A stretch of 8,755 bases of DNA from JANOBJ01 sp031411575. GTDB taxonomy: Bacteria; Pseudomonadota; Gammaproteobacteria; Burkholderiales; Burkholderiaceae_C. The stretch's first letter is position 1, and every line of letters starts with the position of its first letter. A program made the position numbers and the translations under genes. The notes beneath the pieces were generated by a model, which saw only the letters and a program-made list of their open reading frames with translations, did no database searches and had not been told where the DNA came from. Location: assembly GCA_031411575.1 (NCBI GenBank), contig JANOBJ010000144.1:1-8755 (forward strand). The letters run 5' to 3'. This document shows positions 5,669 through 8,755 of this stretch, piece after piece.

Positions 5669-6118
5669 TCACGGCAGCGCCACAGCCGCGCGCGAGGCTT
5701 CGAGTTGGGCCTTGGTCCGCTGCGCGAGCGCTGTTTCGGCGGGTGTGCCGGGCGTCCAGGGTTGCACGGGCGCCGGCTTGCCGTCTGGATCGACGGCGAC
5801 GAACACGATCAGGCACTCGGTGGTTTTCTCCAGCGTGTCACCCTTGATGTCACCGCTGCGCACCTCGACCGCGATGTTCATGCTGGTGTTGCCGGTGTAG
5901 GCCAGCCGCGCTTCTACTTCCACCAGATGGCCGATGACGATGGGCCGGTGAAACCGGATGCCGCCGACATAGACCGTGACGCAGTAGCGCTTGGACCAGG
6001 CGGTGGCGCAGGCGTAGCCGGCTTCGTCGATCCACTTCATCACCGTGCCGCCGTGCACCTTGCCGCCGAAATTGACGGTACTGGGCTCGGCCAGGAAGCG
6101 CAGGGTGATGGATGACAT
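5669..6118 (-). CDS. hotdog-fold acyl-CoA thioesterase
   Basis: This 149-residue cytoplasmic enzyme has a single hotdog domain of the YciA/BACH acyl-CoA hydrolase type and should cleave acyl-CoA to free acid and CoA. The key segment is NFGGKVHGGTVMKWIDEAG (residues 16-34): N16 and the HGG at 22-24 are typical of the family, and D31 is the likely catalytic aspartate. GIRFHRPIVIGHLVEVEARL follows as the second conserved block. About 20 alanine-rich C-terminal residues look flexible. The start at 6118 is supported by AAGGA (6124-6128 on the minus strand) 5 nt upstream. It lies 112 bp downstream of uvrA on the same strand. A promoter may exist in the gap, so it need not depend on uvrA transcription. 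Acyl chain preference cannot be read. Confidence 0.93.
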   Translation of the reverse strand: MSSITLRFLAEPSTVNFGGKVHGGTVMKWIDEAGYACATAWSKRYCVTVYVGGIRFHRPIVIGHLVEVEARLAYTGNTSMNIAVEVRSGDIKGDTLEKTTECLIVFVAVDPDGKPAPVQPWTPGTPAETALAQRTKAQLEASRAAVALP

Positions 6119-6151
6119 GGCAATCCTTCGAAAAGAGCCTTCAATGCAGTC

Positions 6152-6168
6152 ACTATCAAAATAATAGC
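6152..6168. repeat. remnant of a Comamonadaceae intergenic repeat
   Basis: ACTATCAAAATAATAGC carries the small dyad CTAT...ATAG (6153-6156 and 6164-6167). I recall this wording as the leading end of a longer AT-rich repeat that lies between genes in Acidovorax, Comamonas and relatives and normally continues with a GCGCT-containing hairpin. The continuation is absent here, so it is either a decayed copy or a chance match. Confidence 0.4.
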
Positions 6169-6180
6169 AAACTATGACCA
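6152..6180 (-). promoter_or_regulatory. candidate thioesterase promoter inside AT-rich repeat remnant
   Basis: On the minus strand TGGTCA (6175-6180) and GATAGT (6152-6157) are separated by 17 bp, each matching four of six consensus bases. A start near 6145 would give a leader of roughly 27 nt containing the AAGGA site. TATTAT (6161-6166) is an alternative -10 box without a good -35. The block is clearly more AT-rich than its surroundings. Confidence 0.3.
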
Positions 6181-6202
6181 GGGGATGCGGACCACAGGCC
6201 GA

Positions 6203-6235
6203 TTTGACTCATATTTGACCCAACTTCGACTCACA
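6203..6235. repeat. three 11-bp direct repeats at the end of uvrA
   Basis: TTTGACTC (6203), TTTGACCC (6214) and TTCGACTC (6225) start exactly 11 bp apart. On the minus strand they read GAGTCGAA, GGGTCAAA and GAGTCAAA. The last unit overlaps the uvrA stop codon at 6231-6233. Repeats spaced at 11 bp on one helical face are the arrangement used by OmpR/PhoB-type regulators. The array lies 85-117 bp upstream of the thioesterase start, a plausible activator position. Confidence 0.45.
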
Positions 6236-8755
6236 ACAGCCGTTTCAGGTAGCGCCCGGTGAAGCTGGCCGGGTTGGCGGCGATATCTTCCGGCGTGCCC
6301 ACGCCCACCACCTGCCCGCCGCCCGCACCACCTTCGGGGCCCATGTCGATCAGCCAGTCGGCGGTCTTGATCACATCGAGGTTGTGCTCGATGATGACGA
6401 TGGTGTTGCCCGCGTCGCGCAGCTGGTGCAGCACCTTGAGCAGCAGGTCGATGTCGGCAAAGTGCAGGCCGGTGGTTGGTTCGTCCAGGATGTACAGCGT
6501 GCGGCCGGTGTCGCGTTTGGACAGCTCCAGCGCGAGCTTCACGCGCTGGGCCTCGCCGCCCGACAGCGTGGTGGCGGCCTGGCCGAGCTTGACGTAGCTC
6601 AGGCCCACGTCCAGCAGGGTTTGCAGCTTGCGCGCGATGGTGGGCACGGCCTTCAGGAAGTCATGCGCGGCCTCGACCGTGAGGTCGAGAATCTGCGCGA
6701 TGTTCTTGCCCTTGTAGAGCACCTCCAGCGTCTCGCGGTTGTAACGCATGCCCTTGCAGACGTCGCAGGGCACGTAGACGTCGGGCAGAAAGTGCATCTC
6801 GACCTTGACCACGCCGTCGCCCTGGCAGGCCTCGCAGCGGCCGCCGCCCGAGGCCTGGCTCACGTTGAAGCTGAAGCGGCCCGGGCCGTAGCCGCGCTCG
6901 CGCGCCACCGGCACCTCGGCCATCAGTTCGCGGATGGGGGTGAACAGGCCGGTGTAGGTGGCCGGGTTGCTGCGCGGCGTGCGGCCGATCGGCGATTGAT
7001 CGACGTTGATCACCTTGTCGAAATGCTCGATGCCCAGCATCTCTTCGTGCGGCGCGGGTTCGTCGTGCGCGCGGTACAGCTGGCGCGCCACCGCCTTGTA
7101 CAGCGTGTCGTTGACCAGCGTGGATTTGCCCGAACCCGACACACCCGTCACGCAGGTCAGCAGCCCGACCGGAAAATCCACGTTCACGTTTTGCAGGTTG
7201 TTGCCGCGCGCGTTGACGATTTTCAGCAGCTGCGGATCAACCTGATCGGCCAGCGTATGGCGCTTCTTCGGCACGGCGATCTGCAGCGTGCGCGCCAGGT
7301 ACTGGCCGGTGAGCGATTCGGTGTTCGCCTGCACCTGCGCAAACGTGCCCTGCGCGATCACGCGGCCGCCGTGCACGCCCGCGCCCAGGCCCATGTCGAT
7401 CACGTGGTCGGCGGCGTGGATCATGTCCTCGTCGTGCTCGACCACGATCACGCTGTTGCCGATGTCGCGCAGATGGCGCAGCGTGCTGATCAGCCGGTCG
7501 TTGTCGCGCTGGTGCAGGCCGATGCTGGGCTCGTCCAGCACATACATCACGCCGGTCAGGCCCGAGCCGATCTGGCTGGCCAGCCGGATGCGCTGCGATT
7601 CACCGCCCGAGAGCGTTTCGGCGCTGCGGTCCAGACTCAGGTAGTTCAGGCCCACATCGTTCAGGAACTTGAGGCGCGAACCGATCTCGCGCACCACCTT
7701 GTCGGCAATCTCGCCCTTGGCGCCGTGCATTTTCAGCGCGCTGAAGTAGGCGTAGCTCTCGCGCAGCGTGGCGTGGCTGATCTGGAAGATGGCGCGGGCC
7801 TGCGCGCCTTCGCCAATCTTCACGCAGCGCGCCTCGCGCTTGAGCCGCGTGCCCTTGCAGTCGGTGCATGGCTGGGTGCTGCGGTAGCGCGCCAGGTCTT
7901 CGCGCACCAGCACCGATTCGGTCTCGCGGTAGCGCCGCTGCATGTTGGGGATGATGCCCTCGAACGGGTGCTTCTTGCTCACGCGCTTGCCCTGCGAGGC
8001 CCCGCTGTCCATGACGTAGGTGAACTTGATTTCTTCTTCGCCCGAGCCCTGCAGCACCGCGTGCTGCACCTCGGCGGCCAGGTCTTCAAACGGCAGCTCG
8101 ATGTTGAACTTGTAGTGCCGCGCCAGGCTTTCGAGCAGCGCAAAGTAGTAGCCGTTGCGCCGGTCCCAGCCCTTGATGGCGCCGCTCGCCAGACTTAAGG
8201 AGGGGAAGGCCACCACCCGCGCCGGGTCGAAGAATTCCTGCGAACCGAGGCCGTCGCAGCTCGGGCAGGCGCCCACCGGCGAATTGAACGAAAACAGCCG
8301 CGGCTCCAGCTCGCTGATGGAATAGGTGCAGACCGGGCAGGAGAACTTGGCGTTGAACAGGTGTTCGACACCCAGCTCCTGGCCCTCGCGGGCGTCCATC
8401 TCCAGCGCAATCGCGCGGCCGTCGGCCAGCCGCAGCGCGGCCTCGAAGCTCTCGGCCAGGCGCTGCTTCATGTCGGGCCGCACTTTCAGCCGGTCGATCA
8501 CCACATCGATGTCGTGCTTCTCGGCTTTTTTCAGCTTGGGCAGCTCGTCAAATTCATACGAGGCGCCGTCCACCCGGAAGCGCACATAGCCCTGCGCCTG
8601 CATGTCCGCAAACAGCTCCAGGAACTCGCCCTTGCGGTCGCGCACCACCGGTGCCAGCACCATCAGGCGTGTGCCTTCGGGCAGCGCCTGCACCGCGTCG
8701 ACCATCTGGCTCACGCTCTGAGCTTGCAGCGGCAACGCGTGGTCGGGGCAGTAGG
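6231..8755 (-). CDS. uvrA: UvrA, excinuclease ABC subunit A (N-terminus outside window)
   Basis: This is the damage-recognition ATPase of nucleotide excision repair, which works as a dimer with UvrB. About 840 residues are visible, beginning with YCPDH, so by comparison with E. coli UvrA roughly the first 120-130 residues, including the first Walker A, are missing. Visible in order: the first zinc site CPVC (8328-8339) with CPSC (8256-8267), the ABC signature LSGGESQR (7590-7613), Walker B with LDEPSIGL, the second Walker A GVSGSGKST (7119-7145), a second zinc module CEAC (6825-6836) with CDVC (6756-6767), the signature LSGGEAQR (6543-6566), and LDEPTTGL. Compared with E. coli, four extra residues (SQAS, 6849-6860) precede the second zinc module. 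The frame is intact to TGA at 6231-6233. The TTG at 8733-8735 is internal, not a start. SOS control cannot be judged because the promoter is outside. Confidence 0.98.
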   Translation of the reverse strand, partial: YCPDHALPLQAQSVSQMVDAVQALPEGTRLMVLAPVVRDRKGEFLELFADMQAQGYVRFRVDGASYEFDELPKLKKAEKHDIDVVIDRLKVRPDMKQRLAESFEAALRLADGRAIALEMDAREGQELGVEHLFNAKFSCPVCTYSISELEPRLFSFNSPVGACPSCDGLGSQEFFDPARVVAFPSLSLASGAIKGWDRRNGYYFALLESLARHYKFNIELPFEDLAAEVQHAVLQGSGEEEIKFTYVMDSGASQGKRVSKKHPFEGIIPNMQRRYRETESVLVREDLARYRSTQPCTDCKGTRLKREARCVKIGEGAQARAIFQISHATLRESYAYFSALKMHGAKGEIADKVVREIGSRLKFLNDVGLNYLSLDRSAETLSGGESQRIRLASQIGSGLTGVMYVLDEPSIGLHQRDNDRLISTLRHLRDIGNSVIVVEHDEDMIHAADHVIDMGLGAGVHGGRVIAQGTFAQVQANTESLTGQYLARTLQIAVPKKRHTLADQVDPQLLKIVNARGNNLQNVNVDFPVGLLTCVTGVSGSGKSTLVNDTLYKAVARQLYRAHDEPAPHEEMLGIEHFDKVINVDQSPIGRTPRSNPATYTGLFTPIRELMAEVPVARERGYGPGRFSFNVSQASGGGRCEACQGDGVVKVEMHFLPDVYVPCDVCKGMRYNRETLEVLYKGKNIAQILDLTVEAAHDFLKAVPTIARKLQTLLDVGLSYVKLGQAATTLSGGEAQRVKLALELSKRDTGRTLYILDEPTTGLHFADIDLLLKVLHQLRDAGNTIVIIEHNLDVIKTADWLIDMGPEGGAGGGQVVGVGTPEDIAANPASFTGRYLKRLL

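Noticed and set aside
6384..8198. 604-codon open frame antisense to uvrA
   Set aside because: It mirrors the uvrA codons in a GC-rich genome and yields a His/Ala/Val-rich sequence without recognisable domains. uvrA on the other strand is certain.

Overview
The window is high-GC chromosomal DNA, most likely from a betaproteobacterium of the Comamonadaceae (Burkholderiales). Three things point there: strong third-position GC bias that opens long spurious antisense frames, a secreted Bug/TctC-type binding protein (a family greatly expanded in this group), and two intergenic sequences that resemble short repeats scattered through Comamonadaceae genomes. The family assignment rests on memory and not on a search.

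Layout. Positions 1-58 may hold the last 18 codons of a plus-strand gene. It converges on a minus-strand EamA/DMT-family transporter (159-1034), and a compact three-hairpin repeat (79-158) lies between them. The 720 bp from 1035 to 1756 contain no convincing gene but much structure: two TGAC...GTCA dyads, a C-poor tract of GAGT words flanked by direct repeats, and a perfect 15-bp inverted repeat. Next come pyrF (1757-2581, orotidine-5'-phosphate decarboxylase), a LysR-type regulator resembling E. coli HypT/YjiE (2626-3519), a Bug-family periplasmic binding protein (3627-4607), and an AstE/AspA-type zinc hydrolase (4604-5596). The last two genes overlap by ATGA. On the opposite strand, converging on the hydrolase, are a hotdog-fold acyl-CoA thioesterase (5669-6118) and, upstream of it, uvrA (6231-8755), whose N-terminus lies beyond the window.

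How the genes relate. pyrF (pyrimidine synthesis) and uvrA (nucleotide excision repair) are housekeeping genes. The regulator, binding protein and hydrolase form a plausible small catabolic or sensing cassette: the binding protein would capture a carboxylate in the periplasm, and the hydrolase would deacylate a related compound in the cytoplasm. No TctA/TctB membrane subunits are present, so any transport partner is elsewhere. The substrate is unknown.

I see no CRISPR array, toxin-antitoxin pair, transposase, integrase, phage gene, tRNA or rRNA. The least ordinary parts are the LysR-Bug-hydrolase cassette and the structured intergenic region upstream of pyrF.
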